Assembly: GCA_049282355.1 (NCBI GenBank)
Contig: JBAPTW010000152.1
Location: forward strand, 1 to 64,000
Direction: 5' to 3'
DNA: 64,000 nucleotides
Source: JAGTVB01 sp049282355
GTDB lineage: Bacteria; Pseudomonadota; Gammaproteobacteria; HK1
Positions 52,101 through 61,290 of this stretch are shown here, in pieces. A model generated the notes under the pieces. The model saw only the letters and a program-made list of their open reading frames with translations. It searched no databases and was not told the origin of the DNA. The position numbers and the translations under genes were made by a program. The first letter of the stretch is position 1, and each line of letters starts with the position of its first letter.

Positions 52101-52653
52101 ACACGGGCGCATCGACATCGGTCACGAAAACCATCTCCGTTCCGGTGTCGCTCTTCAGCGTTGCCGCCGCCAAGCTCTCGCCTGTGTCAAGGTGGAATGT
52201 TTGCCGACCCCAATCCGCGCCCCTGATCCGTCCCTCGATCGCTTCCACGGGGCTTGGGGCTTGCTTTTCGGCAGGAAGGGTGAGGCAAAAATCATCCTTA
52301 CCATCCTTTATCCAACGCCGTTCTTCCGGCAGGTATAACACGAACGGTAAAGCGTTCCAGCTCAGCGGCCGGTCGAGCCGCACCGCCAGTGTCGCCCGAC
52401 CCGGTGCACTCGGCTCTAGCGGGCTTTGCACCGCATGATGGTCAACAGCGACGGTCTGCGGCGGCCAAACCGAAGGAGGTGGCAGATGCCAGTTGCGATC
52501 CCGGTGACGCCGCAAGCCCCAATGCAAGCAGCACGGCTTATCCGTTTCTATGTCAAAAATTAGGGTTAAATGCCGATCCGAGCACTGCTTGGTCACTCGA
52601 ATAGCGATCTCACCGGCCCGGTAAGTTTTCTCAACCCATTCTTCATTATTCAT
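49171..52653 (-). CDS. alpha-glucan water dikinase with two CBM45-like modules
   Basis: 1160 residues from the ATG at 52653 (AGGCGG 7 nt upstream); residue numbers below count from an upstream in-frame start 11 codons earlier. The enzyme moves the beta-phosphate of ATP to glucosyl units and the gamma-phosphate to water. Two N-terminal starch-binding modules are visible (CLHWGLRRHRDRNWHLPPPS near 53-72, WLHWGIVGGSDDGWQMPP near 196-213). The central GWD signature HGTFLEEWHQKLHNNTTPDD lies at 420-439, the phospho-His domain has His786 in VSHVAVRARN, and the ATP domain lies at 860-1171 (IFRSDSNGEDLEGFAGAG, YVVQTRPQVG). The order matches plant GWD1. It heads a five-gene operon and is divergent from a phasin gene. 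Bacterial members are rare to my knowledge. Confidence 0.93.
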   Translation of the reverse strand: MNNEEWVEKTYRAGEIAIRVTKQCSDRHLTLIFDIETDKPCCLHWGLRRHRDRNWHLPPPSVWPPQTVAVDHHAVQSPLEPSAPGRATLAVRLDRPLSWNALPFVLYLPEERRWIKDGKDDFCLTLPAEKQAPSPVEAIEGRIRGADWGRQTFHLDTGESLAAATLKSDTGTEMVFVTDVDAPVWLHWGIVGGSDDGWQMPPKTIWPPGSRDFQNKALQTPFRDQDRLRWLEMSFAKANVPPAIQFVLYASSQERWIKADRGDMELRLRVVSAGKKILAAGNLEQLAQRIIGAETGRQSWTLMHRFNLCYEVLEGAEENDEALALIYTWLRYSAIRQLDWQRRYNTQPRELAHAQDRLTLRLASIYKDYPTSRPAVRLMLTTLGPGGEGQRVRDEILNIMHSHHIKEVHGTFLEEWHQKLHNNTTPDDVVICEAYLAFLQADGALDAFYRTLERGGVSRERLASFERPIKTDPQFYAEKKQGLVGDFQGFLRLLRSVHSGTDMESAIAAAEARLDERTRELLNRLRAGVTDSSALPGWAELLTETRQLLARRIDATDEPRVLRDMLYLDLALEQALRAAIERQALRDVDVQALTSLAATTAHNMGLSFGETEFAFVARQLGGLARARERDVDWALQVKSVTDRAARVTGDWSDALYRRLQPQAEFLGEALGVAQWTIAVFSEEIIRGNLPFVLSALLRRLDPVLRARCGTGGWQIISPASLAAGRVCVLNSLLNAQGQRYPEPTVLVSDRVAGDEEIPDGVTSVITRDTPDLVSHVAVRARNAHVLFATCFDEVTYEQLKALEHHRLRFAVNAGGDVTFEEAQEAAPGDVAPRGRPAVEVRRRPFSTWAIGSASFRDELVGGKSSHLVDLQGRLSSWIRFPTSIAVPFGVFEEILQCRQNSPLAKRYEQLLGELERDPQRVLAQLREALLALEAPAAFRDALGEVWRQAGLPDNEWTSVWRALCRVWASKWNERAYYSRTTLKIAHEDLMLAVLIQQVVQAQYAFVIHTVNPLTGATDELFAEVVVGMGETLVGNYPGRALGFICRKDSLALSPVSYPSKSIALDGQGVIFRSDSNGEDLEGFAGAGLYDSFLAQAPCQRLVDYCDEPLVCDRGFRQDLLAKIARLGSEIEQTLGSAQDIEGAVQQGELYVVQTRPQVGL

Positions 52654-52721
52654 TTTGATACCGCCTGGGAACCTCAGGCAAAGCAACTAGGTATACCTCC
52701 AATGGCTTTAGGGATACCCCC

Positions 52722-52750
52722 TTGACAGGGCCATTAGCGTAGGATAATTT
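52722..52750 (+). promoter_or_regulatory. sigma-70 promoter of the phasin gene
   Basis: TTGACA (52722-52727), a 17-nt spacer and TAATTT (52745-52750), about 50 bp ahead of the phasin start. It lies in the 147-bp gap shared with the divergent GWD operon. Confidence 0.7.
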
Positions 52751-52800
52751 GTTCTTGTTGCAGTGCAGCATTCAAACACAGACCATTGCGGAGCCCGGAC

Positions 52801-53292
52801 ATGCCTGAGAAAGCCCAATCCTTTAACCCGTTTGATATGAGCAAAGTACTCTCCGAATTCGACCCAAGCAAGATGATGAACCAGGTCACAAAGGCCTTTT
52901 CCGATTATAAAGTACCCGGATTAGATATGAGCGCGGTCATCGAACATCAGCGCAAGAACATCGAGGCGTTAACCACCGCGAATCGACAAGCCCTTGAGGG
53001 GCTGCAAGCAATCGCCATGCGCCAAAGCGAAATCCTACGCCAAACCATGGACGAAGCGGTAGCAGCGTTGAAAGATCTCTCCTCTTCCGAAGGCCCAACC
53101 GAGGCAGCCTCGAAGCAGGCTCAACTCTTGGGGAAAGCCCTCGAAAAGGCGCTGACCAATATGCGCGAGCTGGCCGAAATGGCGACCAAATCCAATACCG
53201 AAGCATTTGAAGTCGTCAAGACTCGCATGACAGAAAGCGTCGAGGAGATCAAGCAACTCGCCAGAAAGATGCCCGGTCAACAGAAAGCCTAA
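52801..53292 (+). CDS. phaP: phasin family protein
   Basis: 163 residues from the ATG at 52801. It is almost all amphipathic helix, with VIEHQRKNIEALTTANRQAL and EGLQAIAMRQSEIL, the conserved phasin core that coats polyhydroxyalkanoate granules. It ends in a basic tail (KMPGQQKA). No PHA synthase gene is in the window. Its own promoter lies upstream and a strong terminator downstream, so it is a single-gene unit. Its place among glucan genes links the two carbon reserves by position. Confidence 0.9.
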   Translation: MPEKAQSFNPFDMSKVLSEFDPSKMMNQVTKAFSDYKVPGLDMSAVIEHQRKNIEALTTANRQALEGLQAIAMRQSEILRQTMDEAVAALKDLSSSEGPTEAASKQAQLLGKALEKALTNMRELAEMATKSNTEAFEVVKTRMTESVEEIKQLARKMPGQQKA

Positions 53293-53322
53293 GATCTCGC
53301 TTCTCAGCGGGTAAATTGATTT

Positions 53323-53352
53323 GGGGCCAGGCTAATTCACTGGCCCCTTTTT
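53323..53352 (+). terminator. rho-independent terminator of the phasin gene
   Basis: GGGGCCAG (53323-53330), a 9-nt loop, CTGGCCCC (53340-53347), then TTTTT. Confidence 0.9.
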
Positions 53353-53373
53353 CGTGCCGGGAAGTTGCCGGCA

Positions 53374-53403
53374 GACCAAGTGCAGTAGTTTTTAAAACAG
53401 CTT

Positions 53404-53404
<1 letters not shown>
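53374..53404 (+). repeat. MITE right-end fragment
   Basis: CCAAGTGCAGTAGTTTTTAA then AACAGCTTC, followed by TAA. Its last base is also the last base of the pgi stop codon, read on the other strand. Confidence 0.65.
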
Positions 53405-55053
<1,649 letters not shown>

Positions 55054-55097
55054 CTCAATTCCCCCCTCATGGTGGTGTTATTAACTTTTGTTTTGCT

Positions 55098-55125
55098 CGG
55101 CTATGGCAATTGATAAAACAGCCTC
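55098..55125 (+). repeat. repeat right-end fragment
   Basis: GGCTATGGCAATTGATAAAA then CAGCCTC, directly before the malQ stop read on the minus strand. It resembles the right ends of the MITEs, with the GAGG-type terminus of subfamily B. Confidence 0.5.
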
Positions 55126-56694
55126 CTAGCCCACCTCACGGCCATAGAGCCGCACCGCGCGACGCATCCGCGAGGCCAAGTCCGCCGGTATCTCTTGCCA
55201 GCTAAAGCGCCATCGCCAATTTCCCTCATCCACTCCGGGAGTGTTCATCCGCCCGCCTGCGTCCAGACCGAGCACATCCTGCATCGGCACAATAGCGAGC
55301 TTTGCCACGGACATGAGCGCGGTGCGAATCATTGACCACGGCATGTCGGCAGCCGCATCTCCGAGATAGTCGAGTACATAGCTTCGCTCTTCCTCCGCGA
55401 GCTCCTGATACCACCCAAGTGTGGTGTTATTGTCGTGGGTGCCGGTGTACACCACACTATTCGGAATATGGTTATGGGGCAGATACGGGTTGTCGTGGTT
55501 TCCGTCAAAAGCGAATTGCAGCACCCTCATCCCCGGAAACTTGAACTGATCTCGCAGGGCTGTGACTTCCGGTGTTATGATTCCAAGGTCTTCTGCCACA
55601 AGGCGCAGCGGATCGAAAGCTTGCTGTAGGGTGCTGAACAGCTCCAGCCCCGGTGCTTTCACCCATTGACCTTTAAGTGCTGTGTCCTCTGTACCGCAGA
55701 TCTCCCAGTGCGCCTCAAAACCTCGGAAGTGATCGATGCGCACCAGATCAAACAGCATCAAATGATTTTTCACCCGCTCGCGCCACCACCAGTAATCGTC
55801 TTGCCGCATCCGGTCCCAATCGTACAACGGGTTGCCCCAGCGCTGGCCGGTAGCGGAGAAGTAATCGGGCGGTACGCCCGCAACGACCAACGGCCGCCCG
55901 ACATCGTTGAGTCGAAAATAATGGCGACGGGCCCACACGGCGGTGCTATTCTCGGCCACGAAAATGGGCATATCGCCAAACAGCAAAATCCCACGGTCAT
56001 TGGCATAACGTTTCAGCGCGCGCCATTGCCGAAAGAACACAAACTGTTCAAAGCGCTGCTGTTCCATCGCATCGGCCAGCCGGGCGCGCGCATCCTCCAG
56101 TGCCCGCGGCTCCCGGTCCCGTAATGACGCCGCCCAGTCCCACCAGGGAGCGCCGCCATATTCTTCTCGAAGCGCCTGAAACAGCGCATAGTTCTCCAGC
56201 CAATAAGCAGACTTAGCCTTGAACTGCTCATAAGCTATGCGGTCGGCTGCACTGGCCCTCGTCAGAAAGCCGAAGCACCCTTGGGCAAGCCGCGAGCACC
56301 TATAAACACACGCTTCCGCCGCTGCCTTTCGCGCCTCGGGCTCGTCGTCTTTATCAAGCCATCCTTCGGACTCGAGCAGCTCAAGGCTAATCAGCCGATC
56401 ATTGCCCGCATGAATGGATTGGCAAGCATAGGGAGAGAGATTTCCATGGGTAGGGTTGACCGGGAGCATTTGCCACACGGTACAGCCGCTAGCGGCAAGA
56501 AAGTCGACGAACTGATACGCGCTCGGCCCTAAATCACCATTATCGAGGCGTCCTGGAAGTGAGGTGGGATGTAGCAGGACCCCGGCCCGGCGCCGATCGA
56601 GCACCGGCGAAGGTGCTCGGCTCGCAACTCTCGAGCTACCCATCGCCGCAACTCCCGGCACTGCACCCGAGACAGCGAAATTCGCTAAACCCAA
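55126..56694 (-). CDS. malQ: 4-alpha-glucanotransferase (amylomaltase)
   Basis: 522 residues, GH77. It disproportionates maltodextrins. Features: RRAGVLLHPTSLPGRLDNGD at the N-terminus, ILLFGDMPIFVAENSTAVWA, VRIDHFRGFEAHWEI with the nucleophile Asp, LVAEDLGIITPEV with the acid/base Glu, and VVYTGTHDNNTTLGWY. It has a 30-residue leader before the conserved start, so an internal ATG is possible. It lies downstream of glgC with a perfect palindrome in the gap. Confidence 0.96.
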   Translation of the reverse strand: MGLANFAVSGAVPGVAAMGSSRVASRAPSPVLDRRRAGVLLHPTSLPGRLDNGDLGPSAYQFVDFLAASGCTVWQMLPVNPTHGNLSPYACQSIHAGNDRLISLELLESEGWLDKDDEPEARKAAAEACVYRCSRLAQGCFGFLTRASAADRIAYEQFKAKSAYWLENYALFQALREEYGGAPWWDWAASLRDREPRALEDARARLADAMEQQRFEQFVFFRQWRALKRYANDRGILLFGDMPIFVAENSTAVWARRHYFRLNDVGRPLVVAGVPPDYFSATGQRWGNPLYDWDRMRQDDYWWWRERVKNHLMLFDLVRIDHFRGFEAHWEICGTEDTALKGQWVKAPGLELFSTLQQAFDPLRLVAEDLGIITPEVTALRDQFKFPGMRVLQFAFDGNHDNPYLPHNHIPNSVVYTGTHDNNTTLGWYQELAEEERSYVLDYLGDAAADMPWSMIRTALMSVAKLAIVPMQDVLGLDAGGRMNTPGVDEGNWRWRFSWQEIPADLASRMRRAVRLYGREVG

Positions 56695-56779
56695 GCAGCC
56701 GCCCGACGTTAAGGCCGGTATCCTTGGGCGATATGGGATCAGGCATGATGGAAACTTGGCCTATTTTTGCTTATTGGTA

Positions 56780-56809
56780 GAGGCTTACGTGGCCGGCCAC
56801 GTAAGCCTC
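56780..56809. repeat. perfect 30-bp palindrome between glgC and malQ
   Basis: GAGGCTTACGTGGCC followed directly by its reverse complement, with no loop. It is not followed by a T-run in either direction, so a standard terminator is unlikely; an operator or a transcript-processing site in the glgC-malQ-pgi unit is possible. Confidence 0.6.
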
Positions 56810-56949
56810 AGAGAAACGCCATCCCTTCACCCACCGACTATGCTGGCTAAGGGAAAGTGACTACGCGGAGTTCCTTTAGTCGGCGCCTCGCAGCCTCCAA
56901 ACGTCGTGCGACAATACTCTCTTGCCCATGACTGCCGCGTTGGACGCGG

Positions 56950-58245
56950 CTACCGAAACTGATGGATCGTTTGCCCCAACATCTCGGGCGTAACCAACAC
57001 CACGCCTCTTTCCGTAACATAAAATCGCCGATTGTCCTCCTCTGGATCCTCGCCGATAACAGTTCCCTCGGGGATAACACAGCCCTTGTCAATCACCGCT
57101 TTCGAGATGCGGCAATTTCGCCCAATGTCGACCTCGGGAAGCACGACGCTATCCGCCAACCAGGAGTAAGAATTGACTTTCACATCGGAAAACAACAACG
57201 ATCGACGTAATGACGCGCCGGAGATGATACACCCGCCGGAGACCATGGAATCCACCGCCATACCTCGGCGCCCTTCGTCATCGAAGATAAATTTGGCCGG
57301 CGGCAATTGTTCTTGGTAAGTCCAAATCGGCCATTCGCGATCATAGAGGTTCAAGGGGGGGGTAATCCCGATGAGCTCCATATTCGCAAGCCAGAAGGCG
57401 TCTACTGTGCCGACATCGCGCCAGTAAGGCTGTTTCCCTGCTTGCACATCCGTAAACGGATAGGCAACCACCCGATGATCGCGGATTCCCGACGGAATCA
57501 GATCCTTGCCGAAATCATGGCTCGATGTAGGCGAGTCGGCATCCTTGATCACCTGCTCATAGAGGAACTCCACGTTAAACACGTAGATCCCCATGGAAGC
57601 GAGCGCCACATCGGTACGTCCCGGCACCGGCTTTGGATCGGCGGGCTTTTCTTGAAACGCGATGATATTGTCGTCCTTGTCGACCGTCATGACCCCAAAA
57701 CCCTGGGCTTCGTCGAGCGGCACATTCTGACATGCCACAGTCAAATCCGCACCCGTTTCCACATGGTGCGCGAGCATCGGTCCGTAATCCATCTTGTAGA
57801 CATGGTCACCCGCCAACACCAACACATACCGCGGGTTTTGCAGCCTTATCAGGTCCAGATTCTGGTACACCGCATCACTGGTTCCGGCATACCAGGATGT
57901 CTCAACCCGTTGCGAGGCAGGGAATACCTCCACGAACTCACCAAACTCGCCACGAAGGAAGCCCCATCCTTTATGGATGTGGCGGATGAGCGAATGTGAC
58001 TTGTATTGAGTCAATACCCCAATCCGGCGAATGCCGGAGTTGATGCAATTGGACAACGGGAAATCGATGATCCGGAACTTTCCCCCAAAAGGGACCGCCG
58101 GCTTGGCGCGCCACATGGTGAGGTGTTTAAGCCGCTCACCCCGGCCACCAGCAAGGATCAGTGCCACGGTATCCCGAGTAAGGCGGCTGACAAAGCGTGG
58201 CGTTCGTGGAGCAGTGGATTGGGGAATAGTTTCGTCGGTAATCAT
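56950..58245 (-). CDS. glgC: glucose-1-phosphate adenylyltransferase
   Basis: 431 residues. It makes ADP-glucose, the committed step for glycogen. Motifs: LAGGRGERLKHLTMWRAKPA at the nucleotide loop, GTSDAVYQNLDLI, YVLVLAGDHVYKMDYGPML and FQEKPADPKP, which carries the glucose-1-P-binding Lys. The C-terminal beta-helix repeats are present. In proteobacteria the enzyme is tuned by glycolytic effectors. It probably starts the transcript glgC-malQ-pgi; an AT-rich -10-like CATAAT sits just upstream of the start. Confidence 0.97.
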   Translation of the reverse strand: MITDETIPQSTAPRTPRFVSRLTRDTVALILAGGRGERLKHLTMWRAKPAVPFGGKFRIIDFPLSNCINSGIRRIGVLTQYKSHSLIRHIHKGWGFLRGEFGEFVEVFPASQRVETSWYAGTSDAVYQNLDLIRLQNPRYVLVLAGDHVYKMDYGPMLAHHVETGADLTVACQNVPLDEAQGFGVMTVDKDDNIIAFQEKPADPKPVPGRTDVALASMGIYVFNVEFLYEQVIKDADSPTSSHDFGKDLIPSGIRDHRVVAYPFTDVQAGKQPYWRDVGTVDAFWLANMELIGITPPLNLYDREWPIWTYQEQLPPAKFIFDDEGRRGMAVDSMVSGGCIISGASLRRSLLFSDVKVNSYSWLADSVVLPEVDIGRNCRISKAVIDKGCVIPEGTVIGEDPEEDNRRFYVTERGVVLVTPEMLGQTIHQFR

Positions 58246-58678
58246 CGGCTCGGCACCTATTATGATAATGGTCTCCGCCGCACGCGCACCCCGATATTAC
58301 GCTTCCCAAGCTTCACCTTGCGAGTGTAGCTCAGATCTAGCGCGTCAATGTTAACACATGCCCATAGGGACTCAACGCGTGCCTCGGAAGTTGCCTCGCC
58401 CCGCCTTCATCTTCGTGTCGCGGCGGCGGCTCGGCGGTCTTAATCGTTCACCATCGCTCATCTGGACAGTGATGGGCAACGATTGATTGGTTCAACAACG
58501 GCCCAGCTCAGAGGCTAGGCTAAAAGCGAGTATGACTGCCAGCACTGGCGGCATTCCTCAACATAGCCTCCCAAGCAGCGGCTCAGCCACTTACAAACTT
58601 TTTGTTTCCGGAAGACAGGGCGAAGCTCTGAATAACGTTTCTAGACTTTGTCTAAGAAGTCTCTTTATACTCCGCATC
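58246..58678. other. divergent intergenic region between glgC and the Fur-family gene
   Basis: 433 bp. It holds the glgC upstream region (AT-rich near 58255-58270) and the fur-like gene leader. A plus-strand frame from 58487 is only an upstream extension without signal or family features. Confidence 0.45.
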
Positions 58679-59122
58679 ATGGGTATATCAGCAGACGCCA
58701 CCCCCCCTCGCCTGGATTCCACACAGGCCATCATTTTGCTCCGACAGCATGAAATTACCCCGACGCCGCAGCGCGTCGCCATTGCCCGCATCCTCCTCGC
58801 GCGTGCACAACATCTATCGGCCGACCAGCTACGCGAAGCGGTAAATCGAAGTGAACCTCGAGTGTCCAAAGCTACGGTCTATAATACCCTCGGGCTTTTC
58901 CTGCGCAAAGGATTGGTTCGTGCGGTCGTTGTCGACCCGACTAAAATTTTCTATGACTCGAATACTCGCTTTCACCATCACTTCTACGACCTCAAGAGCG
59001 GTACTCTGACCGACATCGAAGAAACCGAGATCGGTATGCCCGCGCTGCCCAACCTTCCAAACGAAAGCATCGTCGAGTCCGTTGAGATTATTGTGCGCTT
59101 GCGAAACCGATCCACGCCGTAG
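58679..59122 (+). CDS. Fur-family transcriptional regulator (Irr-like)
   Basis: 147 residues from the ATG at 58679 (MGISADATPPRLD). The winged helix has ITPTPQRVAIARILL and VSKATVYNTLGLFLRKGLV, and the metal-sensing region is RFHHHFYDLKSGTLTDIEE. The HHH segment and the early T-P-Q-R recall Irr, the haem/iron regulator, more than Fur; PerR-like is an alternative. It has no CxxC structural zinc pairs in the C-terminal part. It is upstream of two small cytochromes, so control of haem or respiratory genes is a fair guess. Confidence 0.85.
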   Translation: MGISADATPPRLDSTQAIILLRQHEITPTPQRVAIARILLARAQHLSADQLREAVNRSEPRVSKATVYNTLGLFLRKGLVRAVVVDPTKIFYDSNTRFHHHFYDLKSGTLTDIEETEIGMPALPNLPNESIVESVEIIVRLRNRSTP

Positions 59123-59338
59123 CCGACCAGCAGGCGGGAATGTAGCAAGTCGAGAATGCCGATCGGGCTCCAACTGGCTCGGCCTCCTACGAAAAGGTAT
59201 ACTGCAGGCGGGTGTCGGGGGAAAATCAAGCGTCACCAATCGCGATTGCCGACATTGATAACCTGTTCGGCTAGCCCGCCCCTCATGCTCTTTATAAGAC
59301 GCGAATAAGTTTAAAGAAAGTGAAGAAGAGGGAAAATC

Positions 59339-59668
59339 ATGAGAGTTCGCAGCTCTGTCTGCGTCGTCGCCCTGCTGCTCAGTAGCGGGCTCACGCTGGC
59401 TAATCCGCTCACCGGCGACGTCTATGCAGGAAAGATCAAGTCACAGCCGTGCGTAGGCTGTCACGGCATTCCAGGATATTTCAACGCTTATCCGAGCTAT
59501 CACGTTCCGAAGGTAGGGGGTCAGCATCCAGAGTACATTGTCGCTGCACTCAAGGCCTACCAGTCCAAGCAACGTGCCCACGCCACCATGCAGGCTCAGG
59601 CAGCAACGCTAACCGAGCAAGACATGGCGGATATCGCAGCCTTTTTTGCAGGCGAGCAAAAAAAATAA
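59339..59668 (+). CDS. small periplasmic cytochrome c (class I, c553-like)
   Basis: 109 residues with a signal peptide (VVALLLSSGLTLANP). One haem site, CVGCHG, is near residue 39. The distal Met is likely in ATMQAQAATLTEQDMADIAA, which also holds the C-terminal helix. GAGGGAAAA precedes the ATG. It forms a pair with the next gene, whose start lies 40 bp on. The partner could be an oxidase or another dehydrogenase. Confidence 0.9.
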   Translation: MRVRSSVCVVALLLSSGLTLANPLTGDVYAGKIKSQPCVGCHGIPGYFNAYPSYHVPKVGGQHPEYIVAALKAYQSKQRAHATMQAQAATLTEQDMADIAAFFAGEQKK

Positions 59669-59708
59669 CCCCGCACCCGCGGCGAACATCAGGCTAGGGA
59701 GTTACCTT

Positions 59709-60047
59709 ATGACGCGATTGGTATTGTTATTCATCACCTCTATCATGGTGCTCATGAGCACGCCAATAATGGCGGCGGGTGATCCTGTGGCTGGGCAGGA
59801 GAAATCGGCACCGTGCCAGGCTTGCCATGGGCCGGATGGCAACAGCACCGACCCGCAATTTCCCAGACTAGCGGGTCAATACGCGAACTATCTCGTGCGG
59901 GCGCTGGAAGAGTACCAGACCGGCATTCGCAAAAATCCGATTATGGCAGGCTTCGCCGCGACCCTGACCGCTCAAGACCGCCAGGATCTGGCGGCCTTTT
60001 ATTCAGGTCAGCCCAATGGACTCTATGTTATCGGGCATGGACCGTAG
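59709..60047 (+). CDS. small periplasmic cytochrome c
   Basis: 112 residues from the ATG at 59709, where a signal peptide begins (LVLLFITSIMVLMSTPIMAA). The haem site is CQACHG, followed by DPQFPRLAGQYANYLVRALE, typical of cytochrome c553/c4-type domains. The sixth ligand Met is in NPIMAGFAATLTAQDRQDLA. It parallels the preceding gene closely and probably arose by duplication; the two together resemble a split di-haem cytochrome c4. Confidence 0.9.
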   Translation: MTRLVLLFITSIMVLMSTPIMAAGDPVAGQEKSAPCQACHGPDGNSTDPQFPRLAGQYANYLVRALEEYQTGIRKNPIMAGFAATLTAQDRQDLAAFYSGQPNGLYVIGHGP

Positions 60048-60186
60048 ACGGACCCAGGTTTGACTTTAACCGCATGGCTATGCCGTTGCCTCCACGGTGA
60101 CCTCTGGCGCCTAGCCTAGAGGTGGAAGCTATAGGGATTTCAAGGCGCCGCTCTACAAAGATGTTGCCCGAGAGCGGCGTGGAAAT

Positions 60187-60429
60187 CTATTCGCGTAGCG
60201 TACCGTGAGTACCGTCACAATAAGGTTGATCGGCTGTATGCTTACAGCCGCACAACCAAACCGTTTTCGCCTCCGTCACGGAAAACTCCACCGGGGTGAA
60301 CTCGGTCCCTTTGTGAGAGCCGTCGCAAAAGGGCTGATTGCCCGATCGACCGCACCGGCACCACCAGTAACGGCCAGGTTCAAGGTCGATTGCAAAGGGC
60401 GAGCGTTGCGCAATTACCGGTTCGGCCAT
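60187..60429 (-). CDS. CDGSH iron-sulfur domain protein
   Basis: 80 residues from the internal ATG at 60429. Two CDGSH-type [2Fe-2S] motifs: WCRCGRSGNQPFCDGSHKG and WLCGCKHTADQPYCDGTHG, each with the Cys3-His ligand set. Twin-motif bacterial proteins of this size are cytosolic redox or cluster-transfer proteins with unknown partners. Confidence 0.92.
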   Translation of the reverse strand: MAEPVIAQRSPFAIDLEPGRYWWCRCGRSGNQPFCDGSHKGTEFTPVEFSVTEAKTVWLCGCKHTADQPYCDGTHGTLRE

Positions 60430-60488
60430 TCTTTCCCTCCACATTCAGGGATTTTGTCTTTTCGGGGCCAAGGCCGCCCCCCGCATCA

Positions 60489-60631
60489 GAAGCTGTTTTA
60501 AAAATGTCGCGAGAGCCGGGAGACGCAGGCGCACGGCGGCGAGCAACCGGAGTGTACATGGGAGTACATGAGGATTGCGAGCCAGCGCGCAACGCAGCTC
60601 AGGCAAGCGCAGTAGTTTTTAAAACAGCTTC
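60489..60631 (+). mobile_element. MITE, 143-bp intact copy, TCA duplication
   Basis: Perfect ends GAAGCTGTTTTAAAAAT and TTTTTAAAACAGCTTC, with TCA on both sides (60486-60488, 60632-60634). The interior has ACCGGAGTGTACATGGGAGT. It has the same length as 41418-41560 and differs at only a few bases. The right TCA is the reversed TGA stop of the Sel1 gene. Confidence 0.9.
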
Positions 60632-61060
60632 TCAGGCGTTGAATCCTGCCTCATCATAAAGGCGCTTGGCTTGCTCCGGATCCCGTTCAACTCCGCGGCC
60701 CTGCTCGTACATGATAGCAAGTGTCGTCATGGAGCCGACCAAGCCCTGGTCCGCCGCCCGGCGAAACCACACGGCAGCCTCCGCCTCGTTTTGCTCGGTG
60801 CATTCACCTTCCAGGTACATGAAGCCAAGTCCATGTTGAGCAAGCCCATATCCTTGCTTCGCCGCAGCTCGCATCCACTGGTACGCCATCGCTTCGTTTG
60901 GTACGACACCGAGGCCATTTTGGAACATGATAGCCAAGCGAAACTGCGCTTCCGGGCGACCGCTTTCCGCAAGCGGTGAAAGCAGTTGCATGGCCCGCCG
61001 AAACTCCTTCGCCTCAAAGGCAGCGACGCCACTGGCAAAGTCCATATCCACATCAGGCAT
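60632..61060 (-). CDS. Sel1-repeat (TPR-like) protein
   Basis: 142 residues from the ATG at 61060 (GCGGAAAG upstream); a longer frame from 61168 adds 36 non-conserved residues. Three to four Sel1 repeats are visible, for example AQFRLAIMFQNGLGVVPNEA, AQHGLGFMYLEGECTEQNEA and SMTTLAIMYEQGRGVERDPE. Such proteins act as adaptors in protein interactions. No signal peptide from the chosen start. Confidence 0.88.
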   Translation of the reverse strand: MPDVDMDFASGVAAFEAKEFRRAMQLLSPLAESGRPEAQFRLAIMFQNGLGVVPNEAMAYQWMRAAAKQGYGLAQHGLGFMYLEGECTEQNEAEAAVWFRRAADQGLVGSMTTLAIMYEQGRGVERDPEQAKRLYDEAGFNA

Positions 61061-61290
61061 AATTGCTTTCCGCTTATCTGTATTGGAACTCTGTATTGAG
61101 ACAGCAGGGCACTTAAGATCGCGCCATACCACGCCTATTTTTTGTTTTATTTTGCCAGATTTGGGCAACCCGTGCGAATTGATAAAGATTGTAAGGAATG
61201 AGAAGCTGACTGTACCTTCACGCGCATGTCACGGCCTGTCCGAAAAGCGGCTAAAGCGACTCCTGCTACAATGCATGCGGTTTACGCGAC

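Noticed and set aside
56780..56809. Palindrome as a rho-independent terminator
   Set aside because: No T-run follows the stem in either direction.
57307..57999. 230-codon plus-strand frame
   Set aside because: Antisense to glgC; no ribosome-binding site or recognisable domain.
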